Assembly (NCBI GenBank): GCA_964030475.1 | Contig: CAXIPT010000001.1 | Coordinates: forward strand, 16,665,712 to 16,729,711 | Reading direction: 5' to 3' | Source of the DNA: Tethya wilhelma | Lineage: Eukaryota; Porifera; Demospongiae; Tethyida; Tethyidae | Length of the DNA: 64,000 bases | The notes under the pieces: model-generated | Seen by the model: the letters and a program-made list of their open reading frames with translations, nothing else | Databases searched by the model: none | What the model was told of the DNA's origin: nothing | Made by a program: the position numbers and the translations under genes | Shown: positions 10,701 to 24,722 of the stretch, piece after piece | How the letters are laid out: every line of letters starts with the position of its first letter | How positions within the stretch are numbered: position 1 is the first letter of the stretch

Positions 10701-13417
10701 TCATTCACAATGACATCCAAGCTTACTAGGATCAAACACATCTCTTGCTTCATCACTCAGCTCTGAATCACTATCACTGGACAATTCCTCACTGCTGCTG
10801 CTGCTGCTGGACTCCTCTTCACTGCTACTAACAGGTGGCTCTCTGTGACGTTGTCTTCTACGCTTATTCTTACGACCTGCTACAGAACCTGATGGAGGCT
10901 TCTTACTTCCGTGAGAGATGTCTTCCTTCAGAGGAGTCGATTGTTTGGGAGGTCCTTCTTTGGCTAAAGTTGGAGCAGGTACAGCTGTAGATCTTAAAGC
11001 ACTGGAACCCATCGGTTTAGTTAAGTCGGTGCTGTGTTTTGTAGTATCTTGTTCCGCTTTCTCAAGTGTCGTGTCTTCACTTTGAACTCCACTCGTCATT
11101 TTACCAATCATTGGTGCAGCTCTGCTTGGTGAGGTTAACTCAGGAAAGAGACTCCTTTTTGACTTTGGTGTTGAAGTTTGAACTGGAGTCAAGAGGGGAG
11201 TAGGAGTTGGTGGAGTGCTTTGCCCTTCAAAAGAGTTTGAAACCGGTGGCTTGTTAACACTTGCAGGTGACCGAGGGAGTGATCCAATGAGCTGTGGAGA
11301 TATCAAGGGTTTTGGTAGCCCCTGGGCATCTTGTGCTGCATGAAGTGCTTTTTGTTTATTGGCTGGAAATTGTATTGTTGGAGGTCTCACTGGGCGTGGA
11401 AGAACAGAAACATGAACTGGAGTTGATGCTGGAATCGGTCGGTTTGAAGTTCCGCTACTCTCATCTCCAGCTGCGTACTGAAAGACCTGCGAAGCAACAG
11501 GTGACTCTGGTTTGATGTGAGGGATATCCTTGAGAGGGGGAGGCAGTGGCCCAGTCACAACTGGTGTTGTTGGTACTGGATCTTCTTCAGAATCACTTTC
11601 AGTTTCTGTGTGCATAAAGTTGAATGAATTAATGGAGTGTCCATTAAGAAGAAAACTACTGGTTTAAAAAATTCTTAATTGTACCTTCTAGAGATGAACT
11701 GCTTTCACTGGATACATGCTCTGGTTCTTTTGCTGTTTGTCTTTGGCTACTTTCTTTTTCATTTTGAGTTCCTCTCCCCATTGGTTGAGTGTCATTTGCT
11801 GACACAGGTGTATCCTGGGAAGTCTGTAGTAAGTACAATGCAAGTAAGATGGAAATCTAAATTTATTGGTATATATAAGCTTACAGAAGTCCCTTTCATA
11901 CTAGAAGAGTTTTTAGTGGAAACCAATTTTATACTGGTCTTCTGAGGGGTATGCTTGTTCTTATTTAGTGATAATGGCCTCACCATGGCCATTGGGTGTC
12001 CTGGTATGTGTGGTTGCTTCGTTCTTGCACTGTACACAATGAAAAGTTGCATGAGCCATGAACATTAACATCAACTATAATGGTCATGATTGAACTCAAC
12101 TGTATACCTATGTGGTCGTTTCTGCATTGGTTTCCCACTGCTCACTATTTGAGACTCGACAGCTGCCAGTTTCCTGAGTAGGTCTTGTGTTGATGTGCTC
12201 ACATCTTCATAGAGGGTGCCATTAATGATACAGCTCTGCTCCGATGCTATCTCTAGGCTTCTTCCCTCTGTTAAATCAACTCCAAGCTTTTGAAAGATTG
12301 CTGTTTTTCTATTTTGAACCTCCTCAATGCAAATACCTAGCTTTGTCTCGGACAAGGGAACGGGGACAACTTTGGTAAAATTTTTAGTGGCTTTTGCTGT
12401 TGATAGTATTTCTAAGCATTTCTTTGTCAGAGGTGCTGAGGATTCGCTGAGACAAACTGTCCCAATAAAGACTGTTTGACAGTTTCCACCTAAACTGTGC
12501 TTTAGCAGCTTTGTAAGACTTGACTTGGAGTGTAATGTTGATGCAACTGAGAATCCCTTTTCAGCTGATGTCGTTAGAACTTTATGAAGAGTGTCGATGT
12601 TTGGATCAAAGTTTTGGTTTGAAGTGTTTGAATGAAGCTGTTCAATTGCTCTTCCCGAAAGATCAACTAATGTAATTTGTGATACATTTACATCATTTTC
12701 TCCTCGCTTTAAATATTCAATTTTGAATGTGAATACAGCATGACTACAGTGTGGACGATATTGCTGAAGAGGTTGAGTGCTCGAGACAAGAGTAAGTTTT
12801 TTAGGAGGTTCTTTCAAGCATCCTGTTGCATTTCTCATGAGATAGCCCTTTTCAACCAGTCTGAGGACATCTTGGGTGGAAGTAACAACCTGCTCAGTGA
12901 GACCTGGAACAGAACAACTAAAGGACGTACGGCTTTCGACAATCTCCAAGTTTCTCTTCTTCGTATCAAAGAGATCAGCCACTCTTCCATCATCAAACAC
13001 GTGGCAGAATGTTACACTGATTTGACAGATGCAATTGGCATGGGTAGTGTTGTTTTGGAGCTCATGGAACAGCTGTTGCCCACATCTGTGTATGATTCCC
13101 CTCGCCTCCTCTTTGATTCGTGCTTGGCCTGAGGTACCGAATATTGTGTGGGATTTTCCACTGCAAGGCAGTCCATATGTGAACACACAGACATTACTTG
13201 AGTTGTGTTGAAGAAGATTCTCAAGCATTGGCTTCACAGTTTTTTCATACACATCATTGTGGGTGGAGTTTTCAGTGAAGATTTGGTCACACACAAAATC
13301 AAAATTGCTAGCATCAACTTCATAGTCACTTAGTAGTAGTTTATTAGCATCAATTCTCCATGCTTTCTCTTCTGCTGAAGGCTTGCAGCGGATTACCACG
13401 CCAAGATGGTCAGTCAT
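10701..13417 (-). CDS. Divergent kinesin-like motor protein, 4 exons, about 832 aa
   Basis: Exons on the minus strand: 12108-13417, 11885-12029, 11685-11823 and 10701-11605 (2,499 nt, in phase). Start MTDHLGVVIRCKPSAEEKAW matches the first strand of a kinesin motor (VxVRxRP). The P-loop GLPCSGKSHT at about residue 88 keeps the GxxxxGKS pattern. Switch I (normally NxxSSRSH) is reduced to RPHCSHAVFTF, and switch II (normally DLAGSE) reads DLSGRA. The motor is followed by a Ser/Thr/Pro-rich, probably disordered region with a basic patch (GRKNKRRRQRHREPP) and an acidic poly-Ser stretch. ATP binding looks possible; normal mechanochemistry is doubtful given the altered switches. I cannot assign a KIF subfamily. 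It is transcribed divergently from HAAO. Confidence 0.75.
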
Positions 13418-13562
13418 CTTTTCATTTAGTCTTAGAAAACCACGTTTGGGGGTGGGGCTGATGATGATGTTCGACTTCTGTATAATTATAATTATAATAT
13501 TATCTACATACGTGGGTGTGGTAGTGACATCACATTTGCATAACAACTAAATTCCATGCACG
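13418..13562. promoter_or_regulatory. Bidirectional promoter, kinesin / HAAO
   Basis: Only 145 bp separate the two start codons. The spacer has an AT-rich stretch (TATAATTATAATTATAATAT), a TGACATCA CRE-like site and an ATTTGCAT octamer. Promoter function is inferred from geometry. Confidence 0.5.
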
Positions 13563-15734
<2,172 letters not shown>

Positions 15735-15745
15735 AAAAAATTTTC

Positions 15746-15779
<34 letters not shown>

Positions 15780-15850
15780 ACTGGAGAATTAGAGGACACA
15801 AATACTTATAATAATTATACAAACACATATTATATATAAGAACAATAATA

Positions 15851-16297
15851 TCAGTCTTGCTTTCTCCATCTGGGCACTTGTTCCAAGTTCTTCATGACAC
15901 CCATAATGTACTCAAAGTAGAGTCCGGCAAGGAACCAGCCTGGTGCATACTCCAGTGTGATCAATCCCATGATGTCATAATCGTAGTGGGTGTAGTCCCA
16001 CGACCGTGCTCCTAAGTAGTCCAATATGAGCCCACAACTGAACTCCCAAATGTACGTCAGCACTACATAGCACAGGCCTCGGGCAAGGAGTGGTACTTTC
16101 CATTTGTGCAAATAATTGTAGACAGATTCAGCTGCAATGAATGTGCCCAGTCCATACACCAGGAAGGACCACAGGGACGTGGTACCCATGAGCTGCCATT
16201 TGCCAGTCACGACAAACTCCCAGATGCCAGTGAACACTACTTCAAAGAACATACCGTGTATGCCCCAGAAATACAGTCTGTACGGCCAGTGGAGCAT
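15851..16297 (-). CDS. TMEM229B: TMEM229 family multi-pass membrane protein, 148 aa
   Basis: Single-exon frame; I chose the ATG at 16297 (MLHWPYRLYFWGIHGMFFEV) because the family begins just before this Y/IHG segment, although an in-frame ATG at 16408 would add 37 residues. Family-specific stretches are WGIHGMFFEVVFTGIWEFVV, TSLWSFLVYG, VVLTYIWEFSCGLILDYLGA, WDYTHYDYDIMGLITLEYAP and WFLAGLYFEYIM. Four hydrophobic helices are expected. The molecular function of the family is not known to me. Human TMEM229B is slightly longer (about 167 aa), mainly at the C-terminus. The first ~38 coding bases are repeated at 17291-17328 by the local duplication. Confidence 0.88.
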   Translation of the reverse strand: MLHWPYRLYFWGIHGMFFEVVFTGIWEFVVTGKWQLMGTTSLWSFLVYGLGTFIAAESVYNYLHKWKVPLLARGLCYVVLTYIWEFSCGLILDYLGARSWDYTHYDYDIMGLITLEYAPGWFLAGLYFEYIMGVMKNLEQVPRWRKQD

Positions 16298-16461
16298 GGT
16301 GAGTGAAGAGGAGAGGGGGAGCTCTTGTCCTGGATGTTCTAGCGATATTCTAATTAACGCACACCAGCTTTGTCTACATATACAACTGTGCACGAGACTG
16401 TGCATCAATTAGAAATTCGTGGTACAGTTGTGTGACATAGATAATGATGTGCCTATAAAGA
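16298..16461. promoter_or_regulatory. Bidirectional promoter, TMEM229 / MED9
   Basis: 164 bp separate the divergent start codons. No TATA box is obvious. The whole region is repeated at 17329-17492. Confidence 0.45.
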
Positions 16462-17115
16462 ATGTCTAGTGAAGAGGTGCTGAGTGATGCCGACTTTAGA
16501 GCTACATTCTCTGTTCTTCCACACATCTTAAAACTCTGCAAAGCTCTCAACAGTGGGAATGTAGACCCCCAGCAACAAAAACAGCTTCTCCTGTCTACTG
16601 TAAGTTGAGTCCACACCTTTGAGCACTCTATATCACTTTCCCCCAAATGTGTTTGTTACTAGATTGGTGAGCTACAATCCCAGCTTCAACGATGTCATCA
16701 GCTCTTATCGGAGTGTCCCTTTTTAGACCAGGCTCCTGAAGAACAGAAGAAGATGCTGGCAAAGAAATCAGACCTGTTGAAACAAAAATGGTAAGGGGTC
16801 ATGACAAGAACTTGTACAATACCATCTTAACTAAGGAACTAGGTGACCTTTATTGTGTCATCAATCAGTGCTTGAAATTTTAACCATAGATTATAGGAAG
16901 TGTAATTAAGTGCACACATGACAGGACCAATTTGGAGCCATAGTAACCAATTACAGGCCTGTGTTTACATACTTCCATACATGTACGTGTGTATGTTTAC
17001 ATTAATTGATGCCTACTGTTGAGTGCTGTTAACATTGTGCTCTTCCCATGCATACAGTCAACTTCTTGTGAAGTACAAAGAGCTTAATGTGTTAACACAA
17101 GCCACTCAGAGATAA
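16462..17115 (+). CDS. MED9: Mediator subunit 9, copy 1, 3 exons, 107 aa
   Basis: Exons 16462-16599, 16663-16790 and 17058-17115 join in phase. The product starts MSSEEVLSDADFRATFSVLP; FSVLPHILKLCKAL matches the F-LP-I-x-x-I start of the MED9 core, and the rest is a helical hairpin (ELQSQLQRCHQLLSECP, then EQKKMLAKKSDLLKQK) closing with LLVKYKEL, like the K-x-x-LLQKYK end of the family. MED9 belongs to the Mediator middle module, which links activators to RNA polymerase II. The protein is short because the long Pro-rich N-terminus of vertebrate MED9 is absent. An exact second copy follows. Confidence 0.78.
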
Positions 17116-17492
17116 CCCTATATACACTGAACTATTATTATTATGGACACAAGATTTTTTTTATCATCTTTTACGGTAGGTAGTTTACTGAAATGGAAAG
17201 GAATCATTTTAATTTCACAATTTTCTTGTGAAGAATTAAGATCATGCATTCAAGATTTATGTTTTTATTCACACACACCTACATAAGCTGATGCCCCAGA
17301 AATACAGTCTGTACGGCCAGTGGAGCATGGTGAGTGAAGAGGAGAGGGGGAGCTCTTGTCCTGGATGTTCTAGCGATATTCTAATTAACGCACACCAGCT
17401 TTGTCTACATATACAACTGTGCACGAGACTGTGCATCAATTAGAAATTCGTGGTACAGTTGTGTGACATAGATAATGATGTGCCTATAAAGA

Positions 17493-18146
17493 ATGTCTAG
17501 TGAAGAGGTGCTGAGTGATGCCGACTTTAGAGCTACATTCTCTGTTCTTCCACACATCTTAAAACTCTGCAAAGCTCTCAACAGTGGGAATGTAGACCCC
17601 CAGCAACAAAAACAGCTTCTCCTGTCTACTGTAAGTTGAGTCCACACCTTTGAGCACTCTATATCACTTTCCCCCAAATGTGTTTGTTACTAGATTGGTG
17701 AGCTACAATCCCAGCTTCAACGATGTCATCAGCTCTTATCGGAGTGTCCCTTTTTAGACCAGGCTCCTGAAGAACAGAAGAAGATGCTGGCAAAGAAATC
17801 AGACCTGTTGAAACAAAAATGGTAAGGGGTCATGACAAGAACTTGTACAATACCATCTTAACTAAGGAACTAGGTGACCTTTATTGTGTCATCAATCAGT
17901 GCTTGAAATTTTAACCATAGATTATAGGAAGTGTAATTAAGTGCACACATGACAGGACCAATTTGGAGCCATAGTAACCAATTACAGGCCTGTGTTTACA
18001 TACTTCCATACATGTACGTGTGTATGTTTACATTAATTGATGCCTACTGTTGAGTGCTGTTAACATTGTGCTCTTCCCATGCATACAGTCAACTTCTTGT
18101 GAAGTACAAAGAGCTTAATGTGTTAACACAAGCCACTCAGAGATAA
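17493..18146 (+). CDS. MED9: Mediator subunit 9, copy 2 (identical)
   Basis: Exons 17493-17630, 17694-17821 and 18089-18146 lie 1,031 bp downstream of copy 1 and encode the same protein. All splice sites are intact, so the copy would be functional if real. Its promoter lacks an intact divergent partner, since TMEM229 is cut off after its first codons here. Its perfect identity makes an assembly duplication plausible. Confidence 0.65.
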
Positions 18147-18321
18147 CCCTATATACACTGAACTATTATTATTATGGACACAAGATTTTTTTTATCATCT
18201 TTTACGGTAGGTAGTTTACTGAAATGGAAAGGAATCATTTTAATTTCACAATTTTCTTGTGAAGAATTAAGATCATGTATTCAAGATTTATGTTTTTATT
18301 CACACACACCTACATAAGCTG

Positions 18322-18716
18322 TGTTGTAAAAAAAAAAAAAGATGGCATGATACTACGTATGACAGCTCATGTAAAAATCACACCACTATAATTTTGTTCA
18401 GAGCAATAATAGTACTAATAATATTATAAAATATTATATTTCATGAGCACATTAACTATGTAATTGGTGATGTCCTGTCACAGAATAGTAATAAAGATAA
18501 TGAAGTTATTAATTTTTTGGTGTCAAACACAACAAATGGAGAAATAAAGTGAATGATAACGATTGGAGGCTAAGCTACAGTAACTGTTCATGCTACACAC
18601 ACATCCATGCAAGTGTAGTACAAAGAAAATAAAGAAAGAAATAAAGAGAAAAGACTAGAAGCGGAAAAGAGATACTTTATCCAACAATAATTATTATACA
18701 CTCGTATCGGTGGTGA
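18322..18716. other. Convergent 3' flank, MED9 copy 2 / ArfGAP gene
   Basis: This AT-rich, non-coding stretch has a 13-A run near 18329-18341. I see no gene or clear structured element. Confidence 0.4.
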
Positions 18717-21700
18717 TTAAAAATTTACAGCAGGATTAGTCTTGTCTTCCACATTCCCTGGAACAAATGCAAGTGAGACGTACTTTCTCTGAATGAATTG
18801 TGTCCTCTCATCTCTATAGAGGGAGAAAGAAAAAGACAGTGATAAACATGTGACGACATAATATAGAGCGACGCATGTGAACCACTCAAGCACATCTACA
18901 CTAGTCTATCTTTCCAGCCAGACTCCCAGTTAAGCTAACGATTCTACATCTACACAGGACTAGCTACCAAATTATGTTAAATTAAACCCCAATGGTGGCA
19001 GTGCATGAACATACTTGTTTGCATTGTATGATGGTTTCTTGGTGTCCTCAAAGAGCCCTCCTGGTCTCAGTTCAGCCTCGTAGTAGCTGTTGGCTTTGGA
19101 GTTGCCTTGGGACTGCATGAAATCGACCGTGGCTCTGTCCCACTTGTCCAGGTTGAGGGACCTCACCTTTGAAACGTGTACACCAAGGCCTCTGTGCACG
19201 CCGGAACATTTTATACACAAGACAATACCAAGGTTGATACTAGCCCACTCGACATCTGCAGGTATAAAAATAAAATAAGGTAATACTAGTGTATAATTTA
19301 TGTGGGTGTGAACACCAATAACAAACATCAAGGAATATTTATTGTAGTTATGGATAGCAGTACATGTCTATATATGGACTTTCTTCCATGCAGCTGTTTC
19401 ACATACCCATGGTACTTGAGCAATCAGCACACTGCTTGTTCCCGGGTACACTGAGAATCAGTTCCATGGCATTCGGTACGGACTCTGAACCTGGTCCTTT
19501 TTCCACCGTGGCCGTAGTATCTTGGACAGACTTCATCTTTTGTTTGGATCCACGATGGTCTATCTTCTTTATGACCTCTTCTGTAGTCTCTTGCAGCGAG
19601 CTCACCCAGATGTTCATCTGGTCCTCATTGAGAGTTTGAAACAAGTGCTCCGAGGATGGTGTGATGACCTAGAGGAGGGACCATCACAGAGAAGACAGAG
19701 TCACAGTGGAAATACTGTAGGCAAGCAAGCTGTAATTTCTATGTTTTTGTGCTGCTACTTGCTTACTCTGAAGCAGAAGTTCCTGTCAATAAATTCCGGA
19801 TTGCACTTCTGTGTGTTGCACAACATCAGGTTCTCTAGTTTTCTCGGTTCTCGTAGATTCTGTTCCTGTATCATGAGCTCCCCACGGTTCTTGTCCACTA
19901 CACAGTACTGCAAATCAAGAGATAATTATTTTTATTGTACAGCAAACATTTTCTTGAGAAGGTTAATGCAAACAATTCTTTAGAGCTTCGTGCAATTAAG
20001 GCTTCAAGTGATAAAGAGCCATGAAGACCCACATACACTAATGACACAACAAATCTATGGAAACAAACAAGACATGCAATTTAATCTGCTGTTATGCTAC
20101 CCCAAAGAATGTCCAACAGTGATATAGATTCAAATTCCAACTGCCAGTAGTTTCCACACACAACATACTCACAACTAACATACAATATGGCTGTGCACTT
20201 GTATGAGATAGATGTGTACACCAACACAAGTCAACAATTATCAAGAAATGTTCTTGATCTCTCTCCCTCCCTTTCTACACACACAACTGCCAGTGGGTAG
20301 TCTTTCACTGCCACTACTACACTAGGAGATGACCTTTAAGAGAAGCTAAAGCCATTGTGTTGAATTACACTAGCCCATTGTCCGATCAAAAGCACCTATT
20401 CAAAGAAACCACTCCAAGTTGTGCACATGCATGACAGACTATCAAAACACTATTAAATTTCATTAGGGCCATTTTAGATTACAAAAAGGTTGCCTGACGT
20501 AATTCGTAACGACTTTTAAATTTTTGTTTACAGTGTGTAATGTCCATAAGGCTTAAAGTGGTTTGAACTCCTACCATGGGAGAACATGTATGTCCCTCTT
20601 CGATGACATAGTAGTAGTAGAGTACATGCATAACTGTACATGCACCACGTGTCATGGGAATATTAGGATATTCATTTATTTTAACAACTCAGCAATTGAA
20701 GTACACTAGTCCACAAACATCCTATAAGTTCGTGCACCCACCATGCCATCAGCTTAGAAATAACAATTCCCACAAAAAAGTAAACAGAGCACGGAAATGC
20801 TACACGCAACACATGTACCATATTAGGGTATCGACATGTAACTGAAATAGATAACTACTCTCTAATGGTTATGTCACTCACAATGTGTGTCCAGGCGTAT
20901 GTGTTGTTGGGCAGTTTCATTCTCAACCAGAGGTAGCCACACTTGACCCACCCTTCAGGGAGAGGGTTCACGAGGGTCTGCAAATTGAAGTTGACAAATT
21001 CGTCATCCTCTTCTTTCTTTTTCACCATCCTAGGATTCGAGACGACGTGATCCACCAGGGAGAAGGAGGATGAATGTTGAAGCAGGTTAGTTTCGGTCGG
21101 TGTCGACACTTTTTCTTGAGCTGTAGCTGTTGTTGTGTGACCGTTGGACAGTTGACGGCTTGTGTCGCTAGGTGTCAGGTCATGGGTAGAGGAGGAGTGA
21201 GCAGGGGGAGAGAGAGATGGCTCCTTACTCGAGGAGTCTTTCTCTTTCTCTTTGTTATCAGGTGAAGGAGACTTCTTGAGGATGCTAGGAGATGCTTTGT
21301 TCTTATGCTTGTGCTTGCGCCTAAAGAGACTCGATTTGGTCTGCTTTCTTGGGAAATACGGGCTGGTGTTTTCTTGTGGTGATCCCGAAGAGGATCGACC
21401 CATTTCGTGCGCTTCGGATGAATGATCATCAACGATATCGTCTGCTGAACCGAAAGATTTGCTCGCCTTTCTCAATTTCTTTTCCTCCTTTTCTTTCTGT
21501 TTTGCTGCTTTGGCCTTTTTTATTGCTTTGGCAAGATGTCCGATGTGAGAAGTGTGAGTCGGAGTCTGCGGTTCGGATTGCAAAAGCATTTCTTCGATGG
21601 CTTTAGCGGCCGACTCCATGGTGTCTTGAGAGAACCTCACCACGGGTGGGGAACGCAGCGGAGACTCACGCAAACGAACAAGACTATCGTTCTTACTCTC

Positions 21701-22080
21701 TCGAAGACTGCCATGAATCGTCGAGTTCCTGCAGAGTGGCTCATCATCTTCTCCATCATCGTCGTCAAGGGTCTCGGAGTAACTGCTCAAGATGTCGGGA
21801 TCGGAAGAAGCTCGTAGGATGTCCTTTGACTCTTTGATGAGCAGCTGTTTCTTTTGAAGTTCCCCACTTTTTTCAATCTCGGAGGGATCCATTAAGGGAG
21901 TGCTACGAGTGCGGGAGGCAGGGGGGTGTTTCTTGTGGGAACCATTCTCCTCGGGAGCGTCAGGGGTGGTGAACCGACGAGACTGCTTGTCAAGGTTGCT
22001 ACTGTCGTCACCGTTGAGGGAGGTGTACCACTCTGTTTGTGAGGGACACACATCGGTGGGTGTTTGCTGTAAGTGTGTGT

Positions 22081-22155
<75 letters not shown>

Positions 22156-22950
22156 TCTACACCATTCTGGGGTGATATTGTGATGTGGGTACTAACTTAC
22201 AGGTACTACAGGTAACTTTGTTTCTGATTTCTGAGTGGAATGACTTGTGAAAATCTTCTTTACCGGTCTAAACACACGAGTGCTGCAAACACAACAGTAA
22301 AAATGTTCTGGGTAAATCACACATGCAACCTCAACCACACCAGCAGCATGCCACAGTTGTCTCACCTGTGAGCATCATTCTGTGCAATGAGTCCCACGTT
22401 GAGCTGAAACTCGGCCATGATGTGTCTCTGTACACTGTGGTGAAGCTTGGTCCACAGTTTCACTTCACCTTCATAGAAGGTCCTCCAAACTTTGGTTTTA
22501 CTAATGACATCATTTACACCAGGTTCTACATCTTTGAGGGTCTATGGGGGTGGGGGGAGAAAAAAAAAGTTTTGAAATTCTGGAAGACCCATATATAGAT
22601 GGGTGTTATGAATTGTTTGTTCGAACTGAATTGACCACAATTCTCTATCAAAACTTTCATTGTGCCACTGTGTACACTTTGATAACAGTGGCTGTTCGAA
22701 TGGTACACACAACGTTGTACAAGCTTGTGCATCTATGTTGATTGGTGTTTGAATAGTAGCTCCTACACTGAAACACACAACAGAGAGCTTGTTTGCAAGT
22801 TAGCANCTTCCCAGGCCTCATTGTTTGGAGTCCCAATCTACCCGTGGATGATGTATGCTGTTCTGGTTGGGTTCACCTTCACCATGTTGATACTCTTTCA
22901 ACAGAGTGTCTACTCCTTCACTACATATCTCTGACCAGCTGGTCAGTGGC

Positions 22951-22999
<49 letters not shown>

Positions 23000-24211
23000 T
23001 ACAGCATTCTGGGGTGATATTGTGATGTGGATGCAAACTTACAGGTACTACAGGTAACTTTGTTTCTGATTTCTGAGTGGAATGACTTGTGAAAATCTTC
23101 TTTACCGGTCTAAACACACGAGTGCTGCAAACACAACAGTAAAAATGTTCTGGATAAATCACACATGCAACCTCAACCACACCAGCAGCATGCCACAGTT
23201 GTCTCACCTGTGAGCATCATTCTGTGCAATGAGTCCCACGTTGAGCTGAAACTCAGCCATGATGTGTCTCTGTACACTGTGGTGAAGCTTGGTCCACAGT
23301 TTCACTTCACCTTCATAGAAGGTCCTCCAAACTTTGGTTTTACTAATGACATCATTTACACCAGGTTCTACATCTTTGAGAGTCTATTGGGGGGGTGGGG
23401 GGAGAAAAAAAAAAGTTTTGAAATTCTGGAAGACCCATATATAGATGGGTGTTATGAATTGTTTGTTCGAACTGAATTGACCACAATTCTCTATCAAAAC
23501 TTTCATTGTGCCACTGTGTACACTTTGATAACAGTGGCTGTTCGAATGGTACACACAACGTTGTACAAGCTTGTGCATCTATGTTGATTGGTGTTTGAAT
23601 AGTAGCTCCTAGACTGAAACACACAACAGAGAGCTTGTTTGCAAGTTATCAGCTAGAATTGACACACTCAGTCTGCTTTGATGTGCTCCAGCTAGCTAGC
23701 TATAATTATACTGGTGGCACTGTCTATGTTAATGGCTCCAGGAGGAAAAGAAAGAAGCAACTAAAAAGTTATACAGGTTCTGGGTGACCTCTTAAGTAGG
23801 AATACATCCACTTTACTTTTAAAATATCTTAAAGAGAGACCTGGAATCAAGGCTAGCCTATGTGATAAGCATTTTTGGGGGTATTAGTTTCAGTAGCAAG
23901 AACCCATTCATGCAGTTAAAAAGGAGCATTTTTATGTACCCACCCACTACAAATAATTCTGTTGACAACCAGAACTAGAATAAGAACAAGTTTTTGTGTA
24001 GTGGTAGTAGGAGTATTGATGTAGAGCTTCAAGGACTGCCTGCATGGTTTCCAGCAAATTACCAGCTACAGTTTGTAGAGGAAGGTAGCTGCTCACCTGT
24101 GCTGAGTTGTTGTAGTAGGCAAAGAGTCCCAGAATGTGCTCCACAAATCTCTTCAACAGCACCACCTATGAGAGGAGGTGATGCAATGTCATAATAGCAC
24201 ATATGTATAGT

Positions 24212-24276
<65 letters not shown>

Positions 24277-24280
24277 GCAT

Positions 24281-24353
<73 letters not shown>

Positions 24354-24674
24354 GCAAATTGGTTGGATTTAAGACCCTTTAGTAACATTTACATAGACAA
24401 CATAATCACTGAAGCAGTTAGTGCTGGAGTCAACCATCACTGCCCATGCTTTGATATGTGCACTATTCTATGCTTTGATATTGACAAAATACACCAAGTG
24501 CCACTTGAAATGGTCACTCATGCAACCATGATGCACACAAATATCAACATACCATGTCCTGGGTGTGAGCCTGTCTCAGAAGAGTGAGATACTTTGAGAG
24601 AACTAGACGATAGGTTTTCTGTGCACTATAGCAAGTTTCGGTCAAACCATTGAATGCTGATCTCTACAAATGGA

Positions 24675-24722
<48 letters not shown>

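Larger units (their letters stand above)
16260..18321. repeat. Tandem duplication, two 1,031-bp units
   Basis: The unit 16260-17290 is repeated at 17291-18321. I found a single substitution (GCATT versus GTATT at about 17247/18278). The unit contains the 5' end of TMEM229, the shared promoter and all of MED9. Identity this high means either a very recent duplication or an assembly repeat. Confidence 0.9.

Noticed and set aside
16374..16646. 90-residue minus-strand frame repeated identically at 17405-17677
   Set aside because: It is antisense to MED9 exon 1 and its promoter; the identity comes from the tandem duplication, not from coding conservation.
18972..19331. Translation of the ArfGAP exon past 19015 ([13 protein letters not shown]) as the true C-terminus
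   Set aside because: A GTATGT donor at 19014 joins in phase to an exon encoding [11 protein letters not shown], which matches the normal end of an ArfGAP domain.
22806..22950. Unique segment between the ArfGAP duplicate units as an extra exon
   Set aside because: The minus-strand frame ([18 protein letters not shown]) is open and has a CAG before it, but I could not fit a donor and phase to the neighbours with confidence.
24211..24352. CRISPR-like array
   Set aside because: The repeats are dinucleotide or compound microsatellites with no spacer structure, in a eukaryotic intron.
24166..24388. Open frames coding for long Cys-Val, Thr-His, Arg-Glu or Ser-Leu runs, here and at other microsatellites
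   Set aside because: They are simple translations of CA, GA or CT dinucleotide repeats with no stop codons; they sit in introns and have no protein-like composition.
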